Shown here piece after piece: positions 1 to 6,645 of a DNA stretch of 21,785 nucleotides. The position numbers and the translations under genes were made by a program. Within the stretch, counting starts at the first letter, position 1; every line of letters starts with the position of its first letter. Location: positions 1 to 21,785 of the forward strand of contig JAHHTO010000024.1 of NCBI GenBank assembly GCA_020024595.1, in the 5' to 3' direction. The notes beneath the pieces are model-generated. The model was given only the letters and a program-made list of their open reading frames with translations, was not told the DNA's origin and did not search any database. This DNA is from Schaedlerella sp. (GTDB lineage: Bacteria; Bacillota; Clostridia; Lachnospirales; Lachnospiraceae).

Positions 1-36
1 CCTATAACTTATGGATAAAGTTATAGGCTATTTTTT
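1..36 (+). terminator. Hairpin with T-run, probable terminator at window edge
   Basis: The arms CCTATAACTT (1-10) and AAGTTATAGG (18-27) are perfectly complementary around a 7-base loop and are followed by a T-run at 31-36, so the structure would terminate transcription coming from the left on the plus strand. Its GC content is low, so it could instead be an operator dyad or the end of a mobile element. It lies on the foreign side of the junction that breaks the neighbouring symporter gene. Confidence 0.45.
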
Positions 37-692
37 CGGTCAGGAGCTGAGGGTATGGCTTTGCTAACGAGAAATCGCTTGACCCTTCCCCAATAAAACA
101 ATAACTTTTGGGGGTGCCGCATTACAACACCAACCACAAGCGGAGTTGTTCCCGGTTGATAAAAATCATATCTGCGGAAAGAATCGGAAATATTAAAAGA
201 AGCGACCATATTAAATCCACCCATATACGTTGCAATTAACACAACCGCGAACAAAATCCCCAGCCATCTCTTTTTCAATACGGTCTGGATATAATATGCA
301 GGGCCTCCATAAGAACTTCCATCTTCTGCTCTTCTCTTGTAAATCTGAGCCAGTGTACTCTCTACAAATGCAGATGCACTTCCAAGCAGTGCGATCAGCC
401 ACATCCAGAACATCGCACCGGCACCACCGATACAAAGTGCCGTAGAAATCCCAGCAATGTTACCGGTTCCCACACGGGATGCTGTAGATACCATCAATGC
501 CTGAAAAGATGAAATCGACTTCTGGTCAGACTTCGGCTCCGCAACAACTTTCATTCCTTCTTTCAGACATCTGAACTGTACAAATTTGGTTCGGACTGTA
601 AAAAAAAGGCCTGCTCCTATCAGTAAAATAATTAGGATATAGCTATATAGCCAGTTACTCAACTCTCCAATAATCTTCGCGTACAAAAACAT
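21..692 (-). pseudogene. Truncated AgcS-type sodium:alanine/amino-acid symporter (5' part only)
   Basis: The first ~190 residues match the AgcS (alanine or glycine:cation symporter) family: an early membrane segment (SYILIILLIG), then the conserved VGTGNIAG stretch, GAGAMFWMW, and SSYGGPAYYI. Family members normally run about 450 or more residues. Here homology stops after PLVVGVV, at about base 122, and the last 33 codons (from MRHPQKLL) are charged and unlike a transporter, so more than half the membrane segments are missing. The start is set at 692 because AGGAGG lies 4 bases upstream (697-702); an upstream in-frame ATG at 770 adds 26 unlikely residues. A plausible promoter lies upstream at 812-841. 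The product is unlikely to transport anything. Family call is confident; the pseudogene status is inferred from length and loss of homology. Confidence 0.85.
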
Positions 693-760
693 ATACCTCC
701 TGTTTCTCTCTTTTCCCTTTGATCTGAAAAATGAATAAACTTCCCAGATTATTACAAAAT

Positions 761-798
761 CGGTGTTCAAAGGGCGCGCTGACGTCCTTTGTACACCG
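761..798 (-). terminator. Long hairpin between MATE gene and symporter start
   Basis: On the minus strand CGGTGTACAAAGG pairs with CCTTTGAACACCG, giving 12 pairs and one A-A mismatch around a 12-base loop, followed by ATTTTG. It lies downstream of the MATE stop codon and also between the putative symporter promoter and its start, so it could be the MATE terminator or a leader attenuator of the symporter. The T-run is short, so termination strength is unclear. Confidence 0.5.
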
Positions 799-811
799 AC
801 GCTACTTTACT

Positions 812-841
812 ATATTACCACAAAACAGTATGTGTTGACAA
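812..841 (-). promoter_or_regulatory. Putative sigma-A promoter of the truncated symporter gene
   Basis: Read on the minus strand, TTGTCA (836-841) and TAATAT (812-817) are separated by 18 bases, a good match to the housekeeping consensus. It lies between the MATE stop and the symporter start, so initiation would leave a leader containing the 761-798 hairpin. Confidence 0.5.
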
Positions 842-853
842 GAAAATTCTCTA

Positions 854-2212
854 TTATACTCCTTCACGCTGACGTAAATGTTTGCCGATCACAAGCAGAT
901 AGACCGTTGTCGATATGATTGCGGATAGAATATCCATAACCGGCTCTGCGTAAAATGCAGCCTTTGCAGCCAGAACCGCCGGAAATATCAATGTCAGAAC
1001 GACATATCCTGTCTTACGAAACAAAGATAATGCCAACGCCGTTTTCGTTCTTCCGAGGGCTGTAAGTCCATCTACCAGCACATACTGAAAGCTCAAAGGA
1101 ATCACTCCAAGCGTATACACTCTGATCCCCCAGACCGCAAGCTGTGTAAGTTCTCCCTGTCGTGTAAAAATCTGAACAAAATAGGGTGCTGCAACCTGTG
1201 TCAGCAAAAACATCACTGCTGTAAAGAAAACCCCCATCTTTAGAATACACCATTCTGCCTTTTTCACACGCCCAATCTGCTTTGCCCCATAATTATAGCT
1301 TAGAATCGCCTGTGTTCCTCCGCTGATCCCAAGCAGCGGTCCTGTGATCAGCATCATATAACTCTGTACGATCGTCGCACCGGATATCAGCAAATCTCCC
1401 TGACCCGATCCACCGTATTTCTGCAAGACAGCATTTGTCACCAGAATAATCACACTGTCCGTAGCCAGAATCATAAATGGAGAAAATCCGACAGACATGA
1501 TTTTCAACATTGTCTTTCCTGAATAGTTTCCAAAACAGATTCCGATCGGGACTTTCTTTCGGGAGAGAAATCCCATTGCAAAAAGGCAAGACATCAGCTG
1601 TGCGACAACAGTTGCGACTGCTGCACCTGCCACCCCCATATCAAATACAAAAATAAAAATCGGATCGAATACAATATTGGTAATCGCACCGGTCAGCACA
1701 GTAGCCATCCCGGCAGTGGCAAATCCCTGACATGTAATAAAATAATTCAGCCCTATAGACATCAATGCAAAAAATGTTCCCGCCGTATAAATCGACAGAT
1801 ATGTGTCTGCATATTCAAAAGTCACTGCACTGGCTCCGAACCACATCAGAAGCTTGTCTTTTAACAATAAAAACGAAACCGTCAGACCACCTGCAAAACC
1901 AATCAGCATCAAAAATGAATTTGACATCAGCTGACGGGCACGCTTTTCATTTCCCTCTCCCTGACGCATTGCCATCAGAATGGAACCACCTAAACCTACC
2001 AGTGTTCCAAACGAACTCAACATCGTCACGATCGGACCACAGATTCCTACACCTGCCAGTGCAACATCTCCAATTCGGGGAATGTTTCCGATATACATCC
2101 TGTCGATGATACTATATAAAATATTTACAAACTGAGCAATCATCGTCGGAATTGCCAGACGAATGACAAGCCTTTTGACAGAGTCCTTCCCCAGATCATT
2201 CTCTTTTTTCAT
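854..2212 (-). CDS. MATE family multidrug/sodium antiporter
   Basis: This is a hydrophobic protein of 453 residues with about twelve predicted membrane segments, the usual size and layout of MATE (NorM/DinF-type) exporters, which expel organic compounds in exchange for Na+ or H+. Family-like stretches include LVIRLAIPTMIAQFVNILYS near the N terminus, NYFITCQGF in the middle, and the second-half repeat beginning around GDLLISGATIVQSYMMLITGP. The start at 2212 (MKKENDLGKD) is preferred: it has AGAGGGGG upstream at a somewhat long spacing. An in-frame GTG at 2254 would add 14 charged residues and has no ribosome site. It appears monocistronic, with its own promoter at 2277-2305. The substrate cannot be told from sequence. 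Confidence 0.9.
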   Translation of the reverse strand: MKKENDLGKDSVKRLVIRLAIPTMIAQFVNILYSIIDRMYIGNIPRIGDVALAGVGICGPIVTMLSSFGTLVGLGGSILMAMRQGEGNEKRARQLMSNSFLMLIGFAGGLTVSFLLLKDKLLMWFGASAVTFEYADTYLSIYTAGTFFALMSIGLNYFITCQGFATAGMATVLTGAITNIVFDPIFIFVFDMGVAGAAVATVVAQLMSCLFAMGFLSRKKVPIGICFGNYSGKTMLKIMSVGFSPFMILATDSVIILVTNAVLQKYGGSGQGDLLISGATIVQSYMMLITGPLLGISGGTQAILSYNYGAKQIGRVKKAEWCILKMGVFFTAVMFLLTQVAAPYFVQIFTRQGELTQLAVWGIRVYTLGVIPLSFQYVLVDGLTALGRTKTALALSLFRKTGYVVLTLIFPAVLAAKAAFYAEPVMDILSAIISTTVYLLVIGKHLRQREGV

Positions 2213-2276
2213 CTTGCTGTATTTCCCCCTCTGTTTTCTATCGTGCCTCCACACTTTTTTCTATTCACCACGCACT

Positions 2277-2305
2277 AGCATACCGCATCTGCCAAGTGCA
2301 ATCAA
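2277..2305 (-). promoter_or_regulatory. Putative promoter of the MATE gene
   Basis: On the minus strand TTGATT (2300-2305) is followed after 17 bases by TATGCT (2277-2282). The element lies between the terminator of the glycerol operon and the MATE start, where a promoter is needed. Confidence 0.5.
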
Positions 2306-2342
2306 GTGTTGTTTGCAGGGGAATTCTTTCTTTGATAGATTC

Positions 2343-2388
2343 CAAAAAAAAGATGCGACCGCATCCTATGAATGCAGTCGCATCTTTT
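2343..2388 (-). terminator. Strong terminator of the glycerol operon
   Basis: A perfect 12-bp stem (AAAAGATGCGAC at 2348-2359 pairing with GTCGCATCTTTT at 2377-2388) has a 17-base loop. Read on the minus strand it ends in a run of eight T, typical of a factor-independent terminator. It begins only 4 bases after the last stop codon of the glycerol operon, which supports the small repeat gene as the last cistron. Confidence 0.9.
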
Positions 2389-2392
2389 GCCA

Positions 2393-2584
2393 CTATTCAT
2401 CTCCTGTACAGTTCATATCATTCAGTCCACAGGTGATTTCCTCATCATCTCCTACGCAGTTCATATCATTCAGTCCGCAAGTAACTTCCTCTTCATCTTC
2501 TACGCAGTTCATATCATTTAGTCCACAGGTTTTGTCATCATCTGTAATTCCATTCATATTTGTAATTCCCAGATTTTTCCCCAT
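2393..2584 (-). CDS. Acidic 63-residue protein with three CGLNDMNC repeats, function unknown
   Basis: I do not recognise this family. The protein contains three 16-residue tandem units, TCGLNDMNCVEDEEEV, TCGLNDMNCVGDDEEI and TCGLNDMNCTGDE, giving six cysteines (20/27, 36/43, 52/59) in three CX6C pairs. Residues 5-18 (LGITNMNGITDDDK) look like a degenerate cysteine-free fourth unit. It has about 17 acidic against two lysine residues and no membrane segment or signal peptide. It is very probably translated: AAGGAGG sits 7 bases before the ATG, within 12 bases of the DUF1667 stop, and the operon terminator follows at once. At DNA level the repeats have a 48-bp period, a multiple of three. Its place as last cistron after the glycerol-3-phosphate dehydrogenase genes suggests a partner, metal- or thiol-carrying accessory, or repeat-core peptide precursor. 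No peptide-modifying enzyme is adjacent, so the role stays open. Confidence 0.8.
   Translation of the reverse strand: MGKNLGITNMNGITDDDKTCGLNDMNCVEDEEEVTCGLNDMNCVGDDEEITCGLNDMNCTGDE
2409..2530. repeat. Three 48-bp in-frame tandem repeats
   Basis: The stretch CAGTTCATATCATTYAGTCC recurs at 2409, 2457 and 2505 (plus-strand reading), exactly 48 bases apart. Substitutions between copies mostly conserve the encoded CGLNDMNC block, while the acidic linkers vary. The repeats encode the central part of the small acidic protein. Confidence 0.95.
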
Positions 2585-2596
2585 ATCGGCACCTCC

Positions 2597-2956
2597 TTAT
2601 TTCACGTTTTTCGTTGCAACAATATCCACTCCAGTCCCTGCTACATTTGAAACGATCACGTCTCCGATATGGACCGGCGCTTTGACAGTCACATTCTTCA
2701 ACGCTTCCACACACTCAAAAATCTTTCCTTTTGGAACGTCTTCTTTTGTCTTCACAGACACCATGTCCGCACTTCCATCTTCCACCCGCACGGTAGTTGT
2801 TACAATTCGAGTCGGATTTGTCACTTCTTTCCGGGCATAGATATCACCTCTCTTACAAGTGTTTCCACTGACGCTTACTACTTCTTGATCATTCAGTACC
2901 ACCGTAAGAGGGCAGCCCATCGGGCAGCTGATACATGTTAAATTTCTTTCTTCCAT
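2597..2956 (-). CDS. DUF1667 protein, small cysteine subunit of anaerobic glycerol-3-phosphate dehydrogenase
   Basis: This 119-residue protein matches the DUF1667 family, normally found next to a GlpA/GlpO-like and a GlpB-like flavoprotein. The N-terminal cysteine set (C8, C11, C15 in LTCISCPMGCPL, then C34 in GNTCKRGD) looks like a metal or Fe-S site. The C-terminal half (KAPVHIGDVIVSN) is the typical conserved end. It starts 4 bases after the GlpB-like stop, so translation is probably coupled, and it is followed after 12 bases by the acidic repeat gene. By analogy with GlpC of the GlpABC complex it may pass electrons from the flavoproteins, but this is inference; no membrane segment is seen. 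Confidence 0.88.
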   Translation of the reverse strand: MEERNLTCISCPMGCPLTVVLNDQEVVSVSGNTCKRGDIYARKEVTNPTRIVTTTVRVEDGSADMVSVKTKEDVPKGKIFECVEALKNVTVKAPVHIGDVIVSNVAGTGVDIVATKNVK

Positions 2957-2960
2957 CCTT

Positions 2961-4229
2961 CTACGCCTCCTCTATTTTTACGGTGATTTCCTTTAAATCA
3001 GCATACTGTAACAATTGTTCTTTTGTCAACTTGATTTCTTCCATTTCTCCAGGTGCCATAATCTGCCGTTTTCTGTGCAGCACTCTTTCCTCTCCAAGGT
3101 ATACACAGATATAACAGTTTTTATAGACATTTCCAACACGGAAACGAACAGTAACAGTCTCTTCCATTCTCTCCGGATTGATTGCCACGGGCACCGTGTA
3201 GCGAACACCGTCCACAGCTTTTAGCATGATTTCTTTACCACCTTTTCGCTTTTCTGCCCCTGCTTTCACATAAGCCGCCGCATTCTTTCCCGCTGCTGCC
3301 GCTTCTTCTGATACAAAGTCTACCAGATCATGTACATGCAACACATTTCCGCAGGCAAATACACCTTCAATATTTGTCTCCAGACTCTCGTTTACCTTCG
3401 GACCAGATGTGACTGGATTCATCTCCACTCCCATACCACCTGACAGTTCGTTTTCAGGAATCAATCCCACGGAAAGGAGGAGTGTGTCACAGGAATAATA
3501 CTCTTCTGTTCCCGGAATCGGCTTTCCTTTGGAATCTACTTCTGCGAGAGTAACTCCTTCCACGCGCTCTTTTCCTTTGATATCCACAACAGTATGGCTT
3601 AACTTTAACGGAATTCCATAATCATCCAGACACTGTACGATATTTCTCTTTAACCCTCCCGAATAAGGCATCAATTCTGCAACAACCTTCACCTTTGCCC
3701 CTTCAAACGTCATTCTTCTTGCCATGATCAGCCCGATATCACCAGAGCCTAAGATTACAACTTCACGTCCCGGCAGATAACCTTCCATATTCACAAGACG
3801 CTGAGCCGTTCCTGCTGAAAAGATTCCGGATGGACGATATCCTGGAATATTCAAAGCACCTCTGGAACGTTCTCTACATCCCATTGCCAGAACGATCGCC
3901 TTCGCTTGGATTTCAAACAGCCCGTCCGCACTGTTCATTGCCGTTACAACCTTATCCGCACGAATGTCCATTACCATCGTATTCAATTTATATTCAATCT
4001 GAAGTTCCTCTGCCTGATCGATAAAACGTCCCGCATATTCTGGCCCTGTCAATTCTTCCTTAAACGTATGAAGTCCGAAACCGTTATGAATACACTGATT
4101 CAGAATTCCTCCAAGCTCTTTATCTCTTTCCAGAATGAGAATACTGTCAACACCGCTTTTCTTTGCTGATACTGCAGCCGCCAGTCCTGCTGGACCGCCA
4201 CCGATTATGACGATATCATATTGTTTCAT
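2961..4229 (-). CDS. FAD/NAD-dependent oxidoreductase, GlpB-like subunit of glycerol-3-phosphate dehydrogenase
   Basis: This 422-residue flavoprotein has an N-terminal FAD dinucleotide motif (VIIGGGPAGLAAA, about residues 7-19) and a second nucleotide-binding motif (VVILGSGDIGLIMARR, about 160-175), the layout of pyridine-nucleotide disulfide-type oxidoreductases. The GILNQCIHNGFGLH stretch is typical of the group paired with GlpA/GlpO homologues and DUF1667. The last ~80 residues form an extra C-terminal domain seen in this group. Its ATG overlaps the stop of the upstream dehydrogenase gene by 4 bases (ATGA), with AAGGGG just upstream, so the two are translationally coupled and likely one complex. 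The expected role is to accept electrons from the glycerol-3-phosphate-oxidising subunit; the final acceptor is not shown by the sequence. Confidence 0.87.
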   Translation of the reverse strand: MKQYDIVIIGGGPAGLAAAVSAKKSGVDSILILERDKELGGILNQCIHNGFGLHTFKEELTGPEYAGRFIDQAEELQIEYKLNTMVMDIRADKVVTAMNSADGLFEIQAKAIVLAMGCRERSRGALNIPGYRPSGIFSAGTAQRLVNMEGYLPGREVVILGSGDIGLIMARRMTFEGAKVKVVAELMPYSGGLKRNIVQCLDDYGIPLKLSHTVVDIKGKERVEGVTLAEVDSKGKPIPGTEEYYSCDTLLLSVGLIPENELSGGMGVEMNPVTSGPKVNESLETNIEGVFACGNVLHVHDLVDFVSEEAAAAGKNAAAYVKAGAEKRKGGKEIMLKAVDGVRYTVPVAINPERMEETVTVRFRVGNVYKNCYICVYLGEERVLHRKRQIMAPGEMEEIKLTKEQLLQYADLKEITVKIEEA

Positions 4230-5686
4230 TTCAGCATCCCCTTTCCCAATGTATCCTTATTTGTTCCGACAACGATTTTCGAATTTCCGCCTGATTTGGT
4301 AATATCAAACATACTCATATTACATTCCCTGGCAAGGATCTCCATCGTTCGCGGGGAACAGAAACCAGCCTGACATCGTCCCATTCCCGCTCTCGTTCTG
4401 CGTTTTACCCCATCCAAAGATTTTGCTCCCAGTGGACGGTGGATGGCATCTAGAATTTCGCCCTCTGTCACCATCTCACAACGACAGATAATATTTCCAT
4501 AAGCTGGATTTTTCTTGATTAGATCTGCCCGCTCTTCTTTGGATAATGTATCCGGGTTCAGAATTCCTTTTCTTCTGGCAATAAAATTATCTTTCTTTTC
4601 AAGTTGCATTTTTTCGCTTACAATATCCGCTACCATCTCACCGATCGCGGGACAACTTGTAAGTCCCGGAGATTCAATTCCTGCACAGTCGATAAACCCT
4701 TCTGCATCTTCTACTTCTCCAATAATAAATTCATGATGATCTTCATGTGCACGAAGTCCTGCAAAAGACGTAATTACCTGACGCATTGGCAGATTCTTCA
4801 CGTTCATCCCCGCTTTTTGAATCAGTTCATCAATCCCCGCTCTTGTTGTATTGGTCCCTTCTTTATCCTCTACATCGATCGCTGTTGGCCCTACGATCAG
4901 ATTTCCATGAATGGTCGGTGCAACCAGAACACCTTTTCCATATTTTCCTGGAAGTGCAAAGATTGTTTTCTTCACGTGATTGCCGGTGCTTTTATCCAAC
5001 AGACAATAATCACCGCGTCTTGCCGTAATGTGAATCTTCCTTTCACTTACCATATTGTGAATCTCATCTGCATAAACACCTGCGGCATTCACTACATATT
5101 TTGTTCGGTACACCCCTTGATTCGTAATCAGCTCATATCCACCATCTATCTTCTTGATATCATGGACCTCTGTATTAAACTTAAATTCTACGCCGTTCAT
5201 ATTTGCATTCTCTGCCAGAGCAATATTCAAATGGAACGGACATACAATTCCTGCTGTCGGCGCATACAATGCTGCATACACTTCATCTGAAAGATTTGGT
5301 TCCATTTCAAGAACTTCTTCCCTACTTAAGATACGAAGTTCCTTCACTCCGTTTGCGACTCCCCTGTCATATAATGCCTGTAAGTTCGGCATATCTTCTT
5401 CATGCAAACAAACAACCAGAGAACCATTCTTTTTAAACGGAAAATCCAGTTCTTTGGAAAGTTCTTCCATCATCTGATTGCCCCGCACATTCAACTTCGC
5501 CATAAGAGAACCCTGCGCCGCATCATATCCCGCATGAACAATTGCGCTGTTCGCTTTGGAAGTACCACAGCACACATCTTCTTCTTTTTCAATGACACAG
5601 GCTTTCACTTTGTAACGGGACAGTTCCCTTGCAGAAGCCGAACCGGCTACGCCTCCGCCAATTATTATTACGTCATAATCAAACAT
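4226..5686 (-). CDS. Anaerobic glycerol-3-phosphate dehydrogenase, GlpA-like FAD subunit with [2Fe-2S] domain
   Basis: This 486-residue protein starts with an FAD motif (VIIIGGGVAGSASAREL) and a DAO-family catalytic domain to about residue 365, including SKANSAIVHAGYDA and the LRAHEDHHEFIIG segment. It then carries a BFD-like [2Fe-2S] domain with CRCEMVTEGEI and, about 33 residues later, CQAGFC. This is the layout of GlpA-type glycerol-3-phosphate dehydrogenases, which make dihydroxyacetone phosphate without oxygen. The start is supported by AAAGGAG 9 bases upstream. It is the first gene after a leader terminator (5728-5789), and it is followed by the GlpB-like and DUF1667 genes. It is often labelled GlpO or simply NAD(P)/FAD-dependent oxidoreductase in automatic annotation. 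Confidence 0.9.
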   Translation of the reverse strand: MFDYDVIIIGGGVAGSASARELSRYKVKACVIEKEEDVCCGTSKANSAIVHAGYDAAQGSLMAKLNVRGNQMMEELSKELDFPFKKNGSLVVCLHEEDMPNLQALYDRGVANGVKELRILSREEVLEMEPNLSDEVYAALYAPTAGIVCPFHLNIALAENANMNGVEFKFNTEVHDIKKIDGGYELITNQGVYRTKYVVNAAGVYADEIHNMVSERKIHITARRGDYCLLDKSTGNHVKKTIFALPGKYGKGVLVAPTIHGNLIVGPTAIDVEDKEGTNTTRAGIDELIQKAGMNVKNLPMRQVITSFAGLRAHEDHHEFIIGEVEDAEGFIDCAGIESPGLTSCPAIGEMVADIVSEKMQLEKKDNFIARRKGILNPDTLSKEERADLIKKNPAYGNIICRCEMVTEGEILDAIHRPLGAKSLDGVKRRTRAGMGRCQAGFCSPRTMEILARECNMSMFDITKSGGNSKIVVGTNKDTLGKGMLK

Positions 5687-5727
5687 GACAGTTCACTCCT
5701 TTAAAATTATTCTATATACACTTTCAT

Positions 5728-5789
5728 AAAAGAAAAGCCCTACAAATAGACGCATCGGTAAATGCGGCAGCTGCAGGACTCTTCTCTCA
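5728..5789 (-). promoter_or_regulatory. Leader terminator before dehydrogenase genes, probable GlpP antitermination site
   Basis: On the minus strand TGAGAGAAG (5781-5789) is followed by a hairpin: outer 9-bp stem AGTCCTGCA/TGTAGGGCT (5772-5780, 5736-5744, with G-U pairs), a 5-base and a 6-base internal bulge, an inner 5-bp stem CGCAT/ATGCG with a 6-base loop, then TTTTCTTTT. The leader of glpP has the same plan and the same TGAGAGARG box. GlpP is known to work by antitermination, so both are likely its targets. That link is inference. Confidence 0.65.
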
Positions 5790-5819
5790 CGCAATTCGAT
5801 CTTCAATTCTGTTCAAGTA

Positions 5820-5836
5820 TCGCTCTTGCGAGCGCC
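5820..5836. other. Small hairpin with GCAA-type tetraloop in the glpF downstream gap
   Basis: CGCTC and GAGCG pair around a four-base loop (GCAA on the minus strand, TTGC on the plus strand) between the glpF stop and the next leader terminator. No T-run follows, so it is more likely an mRNA-stabilising or processing element than a terminator. It could also be fortuitous. Confidence 0.3.
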
Positions 5837-5909
5837 GATGCCCACACTGATACATATTTTCCATTTCCTGATAAGACCGTCTTTCTAATCAATCTGTGAT
5901 TTCGATTTC

Positions 5910-6620
5910 CTACCATGGAATTGCTCCGTAAACCAATACAGCTACAATCGCACCGATGATCGGTCCTACCAATGGAACAACAGCATATCCCCAATTGGAA
6001 CTTCCCTTTCCTTTAATCGGCAGAATCGCATGCGCCAGACGCGGTCCGATATCACGTGCCGGATTGATCGCATAGCCAGTCAGACCACCTAGTGACATAC
6101 CAACAGATACGATAATTCCAAATACAAGGAATTTATCCAGTCCACCGGCGATTCCATCTACATTAGCAATTCCCTTGATCGCGAACACAAGTACAAACGT
6201 TCCAATCGCTTCACTTAAAATGTTCAGCCCCATATTCGGAACAGACGGGCTTGTAGAAAATACACCAAGCTTTGTCTTCGCATCTTCTGTTGCATCAAAC
6301 TGACCTTTGAATAGCAGATAGACAAGAATCGCTCCCACAAAAGCACCTGCGAACTGTGCCACAATATATCCAGGAACCAATGCCCAGTCAAAGCTTCCAT
6401 CTACTGCCAGTGCAAGAGTAAGTGCAGGATTAAAGGAGGCTCCAGAAGCTGCACCAAAGATATAGGCCGGAATCATAACCGCAAGCCCCCAGGCAAATGT
6501 AATCTGAATGGAACCGGCACCTTTCATACCAGATTTGTTCAATGTTACATTTGCAACAACACCATCACCTAAAAGAATCAATAACATGGTTCCTAAAAAT
6601 TCTGCTATATATGGTAACAT
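5910..6620 (-). CDS. glpF: Glycerol uptake facilitator (aquaglyceroporin)
   Basis: This 236-residue integral membrane protein of the MIP family has about six membrane segments and the two half-helix motifs: NPA at residues 64-66 (SFNPALT) and NPARD at 186-190. The Arg-Asp after the second NPA is typical of glycerol channels rather than strict water channels. It lets glycerol diffuse across the membrane so that GlpK can trap it as glycerol-3-phosphate. GAGGAGGG lies 7 bases before the ATG. It lies 25 bases downstream of glpK in the same operon, and a 223-base gap with a leader-type terminator separates it from the dehydrogenase genes. Confidence 0.95.
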   Translation of the reverse strand: MLPYIAEFLGTMLLILLGDGVVANVTLNKSGMKGAGSIQITFAWGLAVMIPAYIFGAASGASFNPALTLALAVDGSFDWALVPGYIVAQFAGAFVGAILVYLLFKGQFDATEDAKTKLGVFSTSPSVPNMGLNILSEAIGTFVLVFAIKGIANVDGIAGGLDKFLVFGIIVSVGMSLGGLTGYAINPARDIGPRLAHAILPIKGKGSSNWGYAVVPLVGPIIGAIVAVLVYGAIPW

Positions 6621-6645
6621 AACATTTCCCTCCTCTTTTCAAACT

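Noticed and set aside
2409..2530. Regularly spaced direct repeats as a CRISPR array
   Set aside because: The spacing is exactly 48 bases with repeat and spacer both conserved and in one reading frame; no cas genes are present. It is a coding tandem repeat.
2163..2840. 225-codon plus-strand ORF with repeated QFISFSPQV segments
   Set aside because: It is the antisense shadow of the CGLNDMNC repeat gene, DUF1667 and MATE start; its repeats are the complement of the coding repeats, it crosses a terminator, and it has no ribosome site that fits.
4604..5290. 228-codon plus-strand ORF opposite the GlpA-like gene
   Set aside because: It is rich in Cys and His from antisense reading and lies fully inside a well-supported dehydrogenase gene.
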